Source of the DNA: DASQEH01 sp038237745
GTDB taxonomy: Bacteria > Actinomycetota > Actinomycetes > Propionibacteriales > Nocardioidaceae
DNA length: 64,000 nt
Direction: 5' to 3'
NCBI GenBank assembly: GCA_038237745.1
Contig: JBBRYJ010000001.1
Span: 124,001-188,000, forward strand
Every line of letters begins with the position of its first letter. The stretch's first letter is position 1. Positions 8,979 to 17,455 of this stretch are shown here, in pieces. The notes under the pieces were generated by a model, which searched no databases, was not told the origin of the DNA, and was given only the letters and a program-made list of their open reading frames with translations. The position numbers were made by a program, and so were the translations under genes.

Positions 8979-9668
8979 TCAGCTCTGGTACCCGTAGACG
9001 CCGCGCGCCTGGTCGCGCACGACACCGCCGGCCTGCAGCTCGATGACCCGTTTCCGCATCTGGTCGACGACACCGGAGTCGTGGGTCGCCATGATGACGG
9101 TGGTGCCCGTGCGGTTGATGCGGTCGAGCAGCTTCATGATCCCGACTGAGGTCGTGGGGTCGAGGTTTCCGGTCGGCTCGTCTGCGATGAGGATGATCGG
9201 GCGGTTCACGAAGGCGCGCGCCATGGCGACACGCTGCTGCTCACCCCCGGAAAGCTCGTCAGGCATCCGGCCGCCCTTGCCCTCGAGACCGACCAGCTCA
9301 AGGGTCTCGGGGACCAACTTCTGGATGGTCGCCTTGGGCTTCCCGATCACCTGGAGCGCGAAGGCGACGTTCTCGCTGACCGTCTTGTTCGGGAGCAGCC
9401 GGAAATCCTGGAACACCGTGCCGATCGAGCGGCGCAAGCCGGGCACCTTCCAGCTGGCCAGCCGGTTGATCTCCTTGCCCGCGACGAAGATCCGCCCCTC
9501 CGTCGGTCGGGCCTCCCGTAGGACGAGCCGCAAGAAGGTCGACTTGCCGGAACCGGAGGCTCCGACGAGAAAGACGAACTCCCCCTTGTCGATGTCGACG
9601 TCGACGGAATCGAGAGCGGGGCGGTGCTGACCGTCATACAGCTTGCTGACGTTCTCGAAGCGGATCAC
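8979..9668 (-). CDS. ftsE: Cell division ATP-binding protein FtsE
   Basis: 229 residues when started at the GTG at 9668 (VIRFENVSKLYDG), the normal FtsE length; the longer open frame upstream has no similarity to the family. Walker A GASGSGKST, Q-loop, signature LSGGEQQRV, Walker B ILIADEPTGNLD and switch His (MATHD) are all intact. The start codon has no ribosome binding site but has TAAACT 7 nt before it, which suggests a leaderless mRNA. It is the first gene of the run ftsE-ftsX-M23-smpB-ssrA. In many actinobacteria prfB lies close upstream; here three unrelated genes intervene. Confidence 0.95.
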   Translation of the reverse strand: MIRFENVSKLYDGQHRPALDSVDVDIDKGEFVFLVGASGSGKSTFLRLVLREARPTEGRIFVAGKEINRLASWKVPGLRRSIGTVFQDFRLLPNKTVSENVAFALQVIGKPKATIQKLVPETLELVGLEGKGGRMPDELSGGEQQRVAMARAFVNRPIILIADEPTGNLDPTTSVGIMKLLDRINRTGTTVIMATHDSGVVDQMRKRVIELQAGGVVRDQARGVYGYQS

Positions 9669-9675
9669 TGGCCCG

Positions 9676-9681
9676 AGTTTA
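9676..9681 (-). promoter_or_regulatory. -10 element TAAACT for leaderless ftsE mRNA
   Basis: TAAACT on the minus strand is followed by 7 bases and then the GTG start of ftsE. This puts the predicted transcription start on the first base of the start codon, and no Shine-Dalgarno sequence is present. Confidence 0.6.
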
Positions 9682-9787
9682 GGCGACGTGGACGAGCCCT
9701 CCCGGCAGGGCGCGCATGCCCCGCCTGAGTTCTGTCGGTGCTCCGAGACCCCCGGTCGAAGGCGCCCGGACCGGTTCTGCGCTGGTC

Positions 9788-9816
9788 TTGCCTGCCGGTG
9801 TCGCGTGCGGTACAAC
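9788..9816 (+). promoter_or_regulatory. Possible promoter of the secreted glycosidase gene
   Basis: TTGCCT at 9788-9793 and TACAAC at 9811-9816, spaced by 17 bases, lie about 70 bases before the ATG at 9889, which has its own GGAGG. Both hexamers depart from consensus. Confidence 0.35.
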
Positions 9817-9888
9817 GAGTGATATCTCGGAGCAGTTCAGGCAGGGGCGCTGCGTTTGGCGCCGCAGTGCACGCACGCAGGAGGCGCC

Positions 9889-12543
9889 ATGTACAGGCTA
9901 CGTTCCGCGGTAGGCATCACCGCAACCGTCGTTGTCACCGCTGCGCTGACAGGACCGGCCCCCGCCGCGCAACTTGGCGCTACCGTCGCACATGCAGGCG
10001 CACCAGGTCCGGTGGTCGCCGGTCGGTACGTATCACGTCGGGCGCCCGACGGGCTGCCGCGGACCCCCGAGCTGAGCACGACCACTCGGCTGGGGGACCG
10101 ACGCGGCCTCGTGATCGGCCACCGCCTCTACGACACGTCGACGGAGGACGGCCTCTACCCGGCCATGGGCTTCCACACCCGCGGCGAGATGGGTGGCTTC
10201 TGGTCCCCGCCTCTCAAGCTGCTCGACGGCGTCTGGTTCCGCGTCGACGGGAGCTGGCTCGGCGACGGCGTGCGCGCACGGCGGTTCTCCAGCGGCTGGG
10301 GCTACACCCGCACCGAGTACGCCGCGCGCAACGGAGTCACGGTTCACCGCACGGACGTGGTCCCCGACGGACCGCGAGCCGGGCTGATCGGCCTGACCTT
10401 CCGCAGCGACACGACGAGGCGCGTGCCGCTCGCCATGGACGCGCACTCGGAGCTGATGCTCAGCTATCCCTGGGGCGAGACCGATCCGAGCCAGCTGACC
10501 GTGAACCGGCAGGACGCCGGATCGGTCGCCGGTAGGTCGCTGGTCTTCCGCGAGCACGCCGGCTCGAGCAGTCCGCTCGGCGCGCACGACTGGGCCGCCG
10601 TGGTGGGAAGCAACCTCGCCCCCACCGGCAGCAGCCTGGGTCCGAACCATCGCGGCCCTCAGGACCCCGCAGTCATCTGCCCGGCCTCCCCCGACGTGGC
10701 CCCGGCCCGGTGTGACGACACGGCGTACGGCGCCGGCGCCGGTGGGCAGCTGCGCTACCGCGTGCGGGTACCTGCCGGTCGGCCCGTCACCGTGTGGTTC
10801 GCCGTCGCCGGTTCCGACCAGGGCTTGACGAAGGCGCGGGCTGCCTACCGCGCGGTCATCCAGCGACCACGCGCCCTCCTGCAGCGCAAGGTCGACACGC
10901 GTATGCGGGTCGCGGGCCGTACCGCCGTGTCCCTTCCCGGCGACCGTCTCCTGCAGCGCAGCATCAGCTGGAGCAAGCAGAACTTGACCGACTCGGTCCA
11001 GGTCTCGCGCCACCTACGGCTCCGCGCAGTGAGCGCGGGAACCGCCTACCCGGCCGTGCAGGGCCGGCTTGCCAAGGCGCACTGGCTGGGCGCCGGATGG
11101 CCCGACTACCCGTGGATCTTCGGAACCGACGGAGAGTACACCGCCTTCGCCGCCGTCGCGATGGGTCAGTTCGCCGACATCGAGGCCCACCTACGCACCT
11201 TGCGGGCCGTCAGCGAGATCGTCAACCACCACAGCGGAAAGGTGGTTCACGAGGTCACTCCGGACGGTGCCGTCTACTTCGGCTCCAACTCCGACGAGGG
11301 CAACACCGACGAGACCGCGAAGTTCCCCAGCGCCGTGGCGCTGATCTGGCGCTGGACCGGCGACGACGCGTTCCGCGACCAGATGTACGCCTTCGCCCGC
11401 CGTAACATGCACTACATCGTCGACAAGCTAGACACCGACAACGACGGCTGGCCGGAGGGGCTCGGCAACGTCGAACGCGACGGGATGGGCGAGGAGAAGC
11501 TCGACAACACCGCCTACACCATCCGCGGGCTCCGCGACCTGGCCGACATGGCCCGAAGCAAGAACGACACGGCGACGGTGACCTGGGCCACGAGCGTCGC
11601 CCGACGGATGCAGCGCAACTTCGAGAAGGCGTGGTGGTACGGGCGCGACAACGCTCACGGCTACGCCGACTCGCTCAACGACCCGGGCAACCACAAGGTC
11701 TTCCAGCGGCACTGGATCGGCGTCACCCCGATGAGCGCACTGATCTCCAGGGCCGGAGGCGTCTCCCACCCCATCGCGTCGTACCGGCACGGCGTGGAGG
11801 CGTTGGAGCAGCGACAACGGCCCTGCTACACGGGGAACTTCGGGCTCTACCACACCGGGACGGGGCCGACCTCTGATCCGGGAGGCAACCCCGGGGCGTC
11901 GTGCGACTCAGTGGTCCCGACGATCCCGAGCGAGCGCAACGTCTTCTCTCTCAACACGGCGATCATGGCCGTCGCCGAGGGCAACTACGGGCGCCTCGGC
12001 GCCCACCAGCAGCAGTTCTACACGACCGGGAACGCCCGAATCCAGCTCGGCCCGAAGGTGGATGAGATGCCCGGAGCGATGCCGGAGATCGCTCCGGAAG
12101 GCGACTTCACCCCGAACATCGACCGGCCGTTCAACGAGAGGTCCATGGTCCTGCAGGCCTGGGGCGCCTACGGAACGCTGTGGCCCGTCGTCCACCACCA
12201 GCTCGGGGTGTCACCTGACCTGGGCCGTGGTCTGCTCCGCATCGTCCCTCAGCTGCCGACCGGTCAGCACCGGATCGCCGGCCGGAACATCCTGCTCGGG
12301 AGCGGCTCCGTGGGCGTCGTCGCTACCCGGCGAGCTGGAGTACTCCGGACCGTTGTCGACGTTGCCGTGCGGTCCGGCGTGCGTGTGAGGCTCGGACATG
12401 TCCTGCCCACTCGGGCGCGCGTCGGTGGGGTGAGGCTCGACGGGAAGCACGTGGCATGGGACGTGCAGCGCACGACAAGGGGTCGTGAGCTGCTCGTGCA
12501 CACCGGTGGCGGCACCCACCGCCTCGTCGTGCATCTTCGCTGA
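9889..12543 (+). CDS. Secreted six-hairpin glycosidase, glycogen-debranching-like
   Basis: 884 residues. The ATG at 9889 has GGAGG 5 bases upstream and is followed by a signal peptide (MYRLRSAVGITATVV, cleavage probably near APAAQ). Residues about 60-330 look like an N-terminal beta-sandwich. Residues about 350-770 have the (alpha/alpha)6-barrel features of debranching-enzyme-like hydrolases: YPWIFGTDGEY, DNDGWPEGLGNVE, EEKLDNTAYTIRGLRDL. Acidic residues in these motifs are candidates for catalysis. A small beta-rich C-terminal domain follows. It probably acts on an extracellular oligosaccharide; the linkage cannot be deduced. It is convergent with the broken xylulokinase gene 15 bases away. 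Confidence 0.75.
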   Translation: MYRLRSAVGITATVVVTAALTGPAPAAQLGATVAHAGAPGPVVAGRYVSRRAPDGLPRTPELSTTTRLGDRRGLVIGHRLYDTSTEDGLYPAMGFHTRGEMGGFWSPPLKLLDGVWFRVDGSWLGDGVRARRFSSGWGYTRTEYAARNGVTVHRTDVVPDGPRAGLIGLTFRSDTTRRVPLAMDAHSELMLSYPWGETDPSQLTVNRQDAGSVAGRSLVFREHAGSSSPLGAHDWAAVVGSNLAPTGSSLGPNHRGPQDPAVICPASPDVAPARCDDTAYGAGAGGQLRYRVRVPAGRPVTVWFAVAGSDQGLTKARAAYRAVIQRPRALLQRKVDTRMRVAGRTAVSLPGDRLLQRSISWSKQNLTDSVQVSRHLRLRAVSAGTAYPAVQGRLAKAHWLGAGWPDYPWIFGTDGEYTAFAAVAMGQFADIEAHLRTLRAVSEIVNHHSGKVVHEVTPDGAVYFGSNSDEGNTDETAKFPSAVALIWRWTGDDAFRDQMYAFARRNMHYIVDKLDTDNDGWPEGLGNVERDGMGEEKLDNTAYTIRGLRDLADMARSKNDTATVTWATSVARRMQRNFEKAWWYGRDNAHGYADSLNDPGNHKVFQRHWIGVTPMSALISRAGGVSHPIASYRHGVEALEQRQRPCYTGNFGLYHTGTGPTSDPGGNPGASCDSVVPTIPSERNVFSLNTAIMAVAEGNYGRLGAHQQQFYTTGNARIQLGPKVDEMPGAMPEIAPEGDFTPNIDRPFNERSMVLQAWGAYGTLWPVVHHQLGVSPDLGRGLLRIVPQLPTGQHRIAGRNILLGSGSVGVVATRRAGVLRTVVDVAVRSGVRVRLGHVLPTRARVGGVRLDGKHVAWDVQRTTRGRELLVHTGGGTHRLVVHLR

Positions 12544-12558
12544 CCCGACCGAGGGACG

Positions 12559-14003
12559 TCAGGGATGTAGGCGCCCTACTGCCGTGAGCCACCGACCGTA
12601 AGCGTCCTCCAGCGCCGGGCAAGGCGAAGGCACGACGTCATGCGCGCTTGCGGGCGCGCCGATCCGAGCGCCGACACCTCGTGCGGCGAGCGTTGCGGCA
12701 CCCAACGCGGACACACTGCGCCGGGGCACGTAGGTCAGTGGCCGTTGCAAGGCATCGGCGATAAGCTGACGCACCCACGGCTCACGTGCCCCGCCTCCGG
12801 ACAGCAGCACCGGGGCTTCGTGTCCACCGATCACCTCGACCCCCCGACGGACGGTGAACGCCAGCGCCTCGAATGCGGCGCGCGCCAGATCCGCGCGAGC
12901 CACCGACTGGCTGAGCCCCGACCAGCCCGCGGTGGCGTCAGCCGATGCCACTCCCCCGCGTTCACCGGTAAGGAACGGGACGAAGCTCGCTCCGTTGCAA
13001 CCTGCGGAGGACGACCGGGCAGCTGCCACGAACTCGTCCCGCACCAGACCGAGTGTCTCGTGAACCCACGACAGTGCCGAGCCGCAGTTCTGTACTGCCA
13101 ACATCTCGTACCATCCGTCGTCGGTGTCCGCGTAGAGGTGGGTGACCGGTTCAGACATCGCCAAGGGGTCGACATCTGGCCGTAGCAGCTGGATGCCCGT
13201 CCCCAGGTTGACGACGAGGGTCTGCGGCCAGCGACCGTCGGGTTGTGTCGCGGCAAGAGCCGTCAGGGCGCAGGCAGTGTCCGCTCCGCCGGCGACCACA
13301 GGCACCGCTCTGCCTTGTCGGCCATGGTGGTGTGAAAGTCGACCGGTCTCGCCCACGAGGACGTCGCAGGCCACCACCTGTGGCAGCTGTTCGCGGGTGA
13401 TACCGGCCAGGCCGACCGCCTCGTCGGACCAGTCGTCCGAGACGACATCCCACAGCAAGGTCGCCGAGGCATCCGTGCGCTCGGTGACGCGATCGCCGGT
13501 CAGCTGAGCCCGAAGCCAGTCCTTGGGCGACCGCACCAGAGCGGCTGCCCTGAGCAGGTCTCCCTCGTGTTCACGCAGCCACCCGAGCATCGGGCCGGCC
13601 ATCCCCGCGACGAGCGGGTTCCGCAGTCTTTCCAGCGTGCCCTCGCCGAGCGCCTTCCAGGCACCGAGGCCGCCTGCGGCCCGCTGGTCCGGCCAGAGGA
13701 GAGCCGGCCGGACCGGTCGGTTCTCGTCATCGACCACCACGATCCCGTGCATCTGGCCGGTCACACCGACAGCGGCGACTTCACACTTCGCCAGGTCCCC
13801 GCCGGAGAACAGCCGGCCCGCGGCGCTGTGAAAGGCGGCCTCCCACTCGACCGGGTCGATCTCGGCGTACCCACGCTGCGACGCGCTGATGTCGTACGAC
13901 GACTCCGTCTCTGCCACGACCCGCCCGTCGGCCTCGACCAGGTCAGCTTGAGCCCGCTCGTGCCGAGGTCGACGCCGAGGTACGCCGGGGCCGATGCCGT
14001 CAC
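12559..14003 (-). pseudogene. Xylulokinase-like FGGY sugar kinase with a single-base frameshift
   Basis: Two overlapping minus-strand frames together make one FGGY kinase of about 480 residues. The GTG at 14003 opens with the ATP-binding start YLGVDLGTSGLKLT, but that frame then turns to nonsense. The sense sequence resumes one frame over as LVEADGRVVAETESSYDIS and runs to 12559. The junction is at about 13941: the bases read acc-tg-gtc where acc-ctg-gtc is expected, so one C is missing. Downstream the protein looks intact: GVTGQMHGIVVVD, LLWPDQR, GTGIQLL, the ATP site LLSGGGAREPWVRQL and SALGAATLAA. Either the gene is inactivated or the base was lost in sequencing a short C run. If intact it would phosphorylate a pentulose in the cytoplasm. 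Confidence 0.85.
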
Positions 14004-14036
14004 GGCACGGAGCCGATCAAGAGTGCCGTATTCGGG

Positions 14037-14543
14037 TCAGCGCCGCAGCGCTTCAGCCGCGGACAGCCGTATCGTCTCCAGCTCGTAGACCTGGGCGTGC
14101 GCGCGTTGCTCGAGAGCCTCGAAGTCCGAGCCCTCCAGCCGCGTGTCGGTGCCGGCAAGCATTCGGAGGGACCGCCAGAGGCAGGCCTTGCCCTCGACGC
14201 CGAGCCGCAGTGCCTCCATCTCCATCAGGTCGCTGAGGGGTGACCGGCGAAGAAGTGTTCCGTTGAGCTTCAGCCGACCGACCCTCTCTGCCAACCAGCC
14301 CGCGGCCACGCGGTGCTGGGCGACTTTGACGTCCAGACGGCCCATGGCAGCCAGCAGGCTGCCGCGGTCCTGCTCCACCTCGGTGCAGAGATGCCCGAGC
14401 GCCTCCCTGCGGGTGGCGTCGAGCTGACTCTGCGAGGCGCGCCGTGCGAGCTGGACGCCGCTGGTCGCCCCGGCGAGATGGTCGTTGAGGTAGATCGCAA
14501 GCAGGTCGTCGCCGGACAGGTCGCTCTCAGGCACAAGTCTCAT
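14037..14543 (-). CDS. Helical hypothetical protein, possibly ferritin-like fold
   Basis: 168 residues from an ATG (MRLVPESDLSGDDLLAIYLNDHLAG). The sequence is almost entirely amphipathic helix, with four predicted helices and no signal peptide or membrane segment. Regularly spaced acidic and His residues (LNDHLAG, LCTEVEQDRG) resemble four-helix ferritin-like proteins, but a full metal-binding E-x-x-H set cannot be claimed. It sits between the sugar-kinase remnant and prfB on the same strand. I do not recognise a named family with certainty. Confidence 0.6.
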   Translation of the reverse strand: MRLVPESDLSGDDLLAIYLNDHLAGATSGVQLARRASQSQLDATRREALGHLCTEVEQDRGSLLAAMGRLDVKVAQHRVAAGWLAERVGRLKLNGTLLRRSPLSDLMEMEALRLGVEGKACLWRSLRMLAGTDTRLEGSDFEALEQRAHAQVYELETIRLSAAEALRR

Positions 14544-14603
14544 GCCGGGCCAATACCCACCCGCACGCGTCCTGAACCGAGCTCACCGCCGCGAGCACGG
14601 CGC

Positions 14604-15710
14604 TTAGACAGCCACCTGGCGCCGCCAGCGGATACCGGCTTCGATGAAGTCGTCGATCCCACCGTCGAGCACGCTGGAGGGGTTGCCTTCTTCGTGATCG
14701 GTGCGCAGGTCCTTCACCATCTGATAGGGGTTGAGGACATAGTTACGCATCTGGTCGCCCCACGACGCGGCTACATCCCCCCGCATCTCGTCCAGCGTCG
14801 CCTTCTCCTCCGCACGCTTGACCGCCAACAGCTTCGCCTTCAGGATCACCATCGCCGTGTTCTTGTTCTGAAGCTGGCTCTTCTCGTTCTGCACCGCCAC
14901 CACCAGGCCGGTGGGGATGTGCGTGAGTCGAACGGCGGAGTCCGTGGTGTTTACGCTTTGTCCTCCCGGTCCCGACGAGCGGAACACGTCGACTCGGATC
15001 TCGTCTTCGGGGATGTCGATCTCGTCGGTCTGCTCGATCACCGGGACGACCTCGACCGCTGCGAACGAGGTCTGCCGCCTGCCCTGGTTGTCGAAAGGCG
15101 AGATGCGCACGAGGCGGTGCGTACCCTGCTCGACGCTCAAGGTCCCGTAGGCGTACGGAGCCCGGATCGCGAAGGTCGCGGACTTGATGCCTGCCTCCTC
15201 GGCGTACGACGTGTCGTAGACCTCCGTGCCGTAGTCGTGCCGTTCGGCCCAGCGCAGATACATGCGCATGAGCATCTCTGCCCAATCGGCCGCGTCCACT
15301 CCTCCGGCCCCTGAGCGGATCGTGAGGAGTGCGTCTCGCTCGTCGTACTCGCCCGAGAGGAGGGTGCGCACCTCGAGAGCCTCGATACTCTTCACCAACC
15401 GGGTCAGCTCCTGGTCTGCCTCGGTGAGCGACGAGGCATCTCCCTCCTCCTGCGCGAGCTGCACGAGAACCTCGGCATCGTCCAGCCGAGCTCTCAGGCT
15501 GGTGACACGGTCGACGTCGGCCTGAAGTACCGACAGCCTGCCCGTCACCCGTTGCGCGTTCGGCTGGTCGTCCCACAGGTCAGGGGCGGCCACCTCGGTG
15601 CCGAGTACGGCGATCTCGCTCCGCATGCCGTCGAGGTCGAGCACCTTCTCGATGCTTGACAGGGTCGCGTTGAGCTGCCTGATCCGCTCCGCGATGTCTT
15701 GGCCGGCCAC
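14604..15710 (-). CDS. prfB: Peptide chain release factor 2
   Basis: 368 residues, GTG start. The stop-codon recognition tripeptide SPF is at residues 204-206, as in RF2 (UGA/UAA), and the catalytic GGQ is at 249-251 within SSGPGGQSVN. The N-terminal helical domain is complete. The frame is uninterrupted: no internal UGA is present near codon 26, so the autoregulatory +1 frameshift of E. coli prfB is absent. There is no Shine-Dalgarno; TAACCT lies 7 bases before the GTG. Downstream on the same strand come the hypothetical gene and the broken sugar kinase. Confidence 0.97.
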   Translation of the reverse strand: MAGQDIAERIRQLNATLSSIEKVLDLDGMRSEIAVLGTEVAAPDLWDDQPNAQRVTGRLSVLQADVDRVTSLRARLDDAEVLVQLAQEEGDASSLTEADQELTRLVKSIEALEVRTLLSGEYDERDALLTIRSGAGGVDAADWAEMLMRMYLRWAERHDYGTEVYDTSYAEEAGIKSATFAIRAPYAYGTLSVEQGTHRLVRISPFDNQGRRQTSFAAVEVVPVIEQTDEIDIPEDEIRVDVFRSSGPGGQSVNTTDSAVRLTHIPTGLVVAVQNEKSQLQNKNTAMVILKAKLLAVKRAEEKATLDEMRGDVAASWGDQMRNYVLNPYQMVKDLRTDHEEGNPSSVLDGGIDDFIEAGIRWRRQVAV

Positions 15711-15717
15711 GACCGCA

Positions 15718-15723
15718 AGGTTA
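15718..15723 (-). promoter_or_regulatory. -10 element TAACCT for leaderless prfB mRNA
   Basis: TAACCT on the minus strand, then 7 bases, then the prfB GTG. No ribosome binding site is present, so the transcript probably begins at the start codon. Confidence 0.6.
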
Positions 15724-15761
15724 CGCGTTGGCCAGCCGGCGGCGACACTCAGCGACAGATG

Positions 15762-15884
15762 TCAGGAGACGCTCGCGTTGTCGGGTCTGTCGAGCTCGTC
15801 GGTACCGAGACGCTCCCGGGCCCGGCCGTCTTCGCGCTTCTCCTCGCCGACTACAGCCGAGGGCTCCATGCCTGCCTCTGTCAT
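15762..15884 (-). CDS. Possible 40-residue small protein
   Basis: An ATG at 15884 opens 40 codons ending in TGA at 15762, in the 208-base gap between prfB and the flavodoxin-like gene. The product is hydrophilic and rich in E, R and D (EEKREDGRARERLGTDELD), with no signal or motif. No convincing ribosome site was seen. It may be chance. Confidence 0.2.
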   Translation of the reverse strand: MTEAGMEPSAVVGEEKREDGRARERLGTDELDRPDNASVS

Positions 15885-15918
15885 GCGACGAAAGTACCCC
15901 CGTCGCCGGTGCGGCGCC

Positions 15919-16326
15919 TCAGCCGGGCGGTGGCGGGATCGGACGTGCCCGGAGGGCGGCGGCGACGGCCGCCAGGTTCGACGCCATCGCCCGGCCGGTG
16001 CTGTGTGACCAGTCGTGACCCTCGTCGGTGTCGGAGTAGTCAGGTCCGGGGCCGGGTCCCCGATGCCAGTAGGTCCACGCCTTCGGCGGGATCGTGAAGC
16101 CGATGTCGCCGAGCGCTCCGGATACCTCGGAGATGACGTGGTGGGCCCCGTCCTCGTTCCCGGTGACCACGACCCCGGCCACCTTGTCGTAAGCGATGGG
16201 TCTGCCCGCGTCGTCGGTCTCGGAAGTCATCGCGTCCATCCGCTCGATGACGACATCCGCCAGCAACTGGGTGTTCGACGGGTCTGTGGACTTCTTCAGC
16301 GAACAGTTCAGGACGACAGCGCGCAT
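15919..16326 (-). CDS. Flavodoxin/NADPH-dependent FMN reductase-like protein, internally shortened
   Basis: 135 residues. The first 24 (MRAVVLNCSLKKSTDPSNTQL) match the beta1/phosphate-loop start of NAD(P)H-dependent FMN reductase-like proteins. From ERMDAMTSETDD onward (GVVVTGNEDGAHH, AWTYWHRGPGPGPDYSDTDEGH) it matches the C-terminal half of the same actinobacterial family. From memory those proteins are about 190-200 residues and carry between these parts a strand with a TPxWxGQPSS-type flavin loop. Here about 55-60 residues are missing in frame, at the junction ADVVIERMDAM. The product may be non-functional or altered in flavin binding. AGAGGAA precedes the ATG. Confidence 0.7.
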   Translation of the reverse strand: MRAVVLNCSLKKSTDPSNTQLLADVVIERMDAMTSETDDAGRPIAYDKVAGVVVTGNEDGAHHVISEVSGALGDIGFTIPPKAWTYWHRGPGPGPDYSDTDEGHDWSHSTGRAMASNLAAVAAALRARPIPPPPG

Positions 16327-16393
16327 GGGTTCCTCTTCCGAGGGTTGGTGTCAGCGATGGTGACCGGCCGGTACCCCCCTTGGCGGACGACAC

Positions 16394-17455
16394 TCAGTTG
16401 GTCTCCCAGCTGAAGAAGCGGCTCGCGAGCAGCAGGATGGCCGCCGTGAAGCCGAGCAGGATGCCCATCGGCAGCAGCGCGGCCGACGGCCCCTTGCCAC
16501 GCACCATCACGTCGAGCATGCCGTCGTTGAGGTGCCGGAGCGGCAGCAGGTGGGAGACGGTGTCGAGCCAACCGGGTGCGTTGTCCAGGGGGAAGAACGA
16601 CCCGGACAGGAACGCCATCGGAAGCACGAAGATGTTGGCAAGGGACGTGGCACCCTCCACCGTCTTCGAGACGGCGCCGGCGAGCAGGCCGAGGGCCATG
16701 AAGGACAAGGTGCCGCAGATGAGCAGAGGTACCGCCATCCACCACGACCCGGACAGCCGCAGTCCGAACAACGCCACGGCGAGGCCGACGAAGATCGCCA
16801 TCTGCACGAGGGCGATCATCACGGTGACCCCGATCCGGGCCGCAACCACCGATGACGTCGAGATCGGGGCGAGGCGAAGTCGCCGCAGCAGCTTGGTGCT
16901 ACGCCACCCGACGAGCGTTGCCGCCGCACCGAACGTCGCACTCGTCGCGATCGCCCACCCGAGCAGCCCCGGCGTCACGAACTGGATCGTCTCGAGCGAC
17001 TTGTCCTCGACAGGCTCCGCCGTGTAGTCGAAGGCGGGTGGCTTTCCGCTTGCGGCGACGTTGGCGGCCTGCACGAAGGACTGGAGCGTGCCCTGGGCCG
17101 TTGTCGCCCTGACCTGGTCGGCTTGACTGTAGTGCACGAGGATGTGCTGCCCCTGCTGCTCGATGGCGAGGGTCACGTCACCGCTGCGCACCATCGCGAT
17201 CGCCTGGCTGAGGTCGTCGGACTGCTGGACCGCGAAGGAGTCGTCGAACGCCTGCCGTGCCTGCGCCGGGAGGCCTTCGATGAGCCCGACCTTGCCGACC
17301 GCGACGACGTCGATCTTGCTCTGGCCCTGGTCTGAGAAGACGCCTCCGAAGAGCACCAGGAACATCAACGGGAAGAAGACGGAGAAGAAGACCGCTTGCC
17401 TGTCGCGCAGGTATCCCTTGAGGATCGCCGACGCCAGGCTCCGGAAACCACTCAC
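16394..17455 (-). CDS. ABC-2 type transporter permease
   Basis: 353 residues, GTG start overlapping the stop of the ATPase gene by 4 bases (GTGA), so translation is probably coupled. One N-terminal membrane segment (FFSVFFPLMFLVLFGGVF) is followed by an extracytoplasmic region of about 130 residues and then five C-terminal membrane helices with the ABC-2 pattern (GWRSTKLLRRLRLAPIS, FLSGSFFPLDNAPGW). It forms an exporter with the product of 17452-18354. The substrate is unknown; such pairs often export drugs or envelope components. Confidence 0.9.
   Translation of the reverse strand: MSGFRSLASAILKGYLRDRQAVFFSVFFPLMFLVLFGGVFSDQGQSKIDVVAVGKVGLIEGLPAQARQAFDDSFAVQQSDDLSQAIAMVRSGDVTLAIEQQGQHILVHYSQADQVRATTAQGTLQSFVQAANVAASGKPPAFDYTAEPVEDKSLETIQFVTPGLLGWAIATSATFGAAATLVGWRSTKLLRRLRLAPISTSSVVAARIGVTVMIALVQMAIFVGLAVALFGLRLSGSWWMAVPLLICGTLSFMALGLLAGAVSKTVEGATSLANIFVLPMAFLSGSFFPLDNAPGWLDTVSHLLPLRHLNDGMLDVMVRGKGPSAALLPMGILLGFTAAILLLASRFFSWETN

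Noticed and set aside
15600..15710. Programmed frameshift site in prfB
   Set aside because: The frame is continuous from the GTG through the first 100 codons, with no internal UGA.
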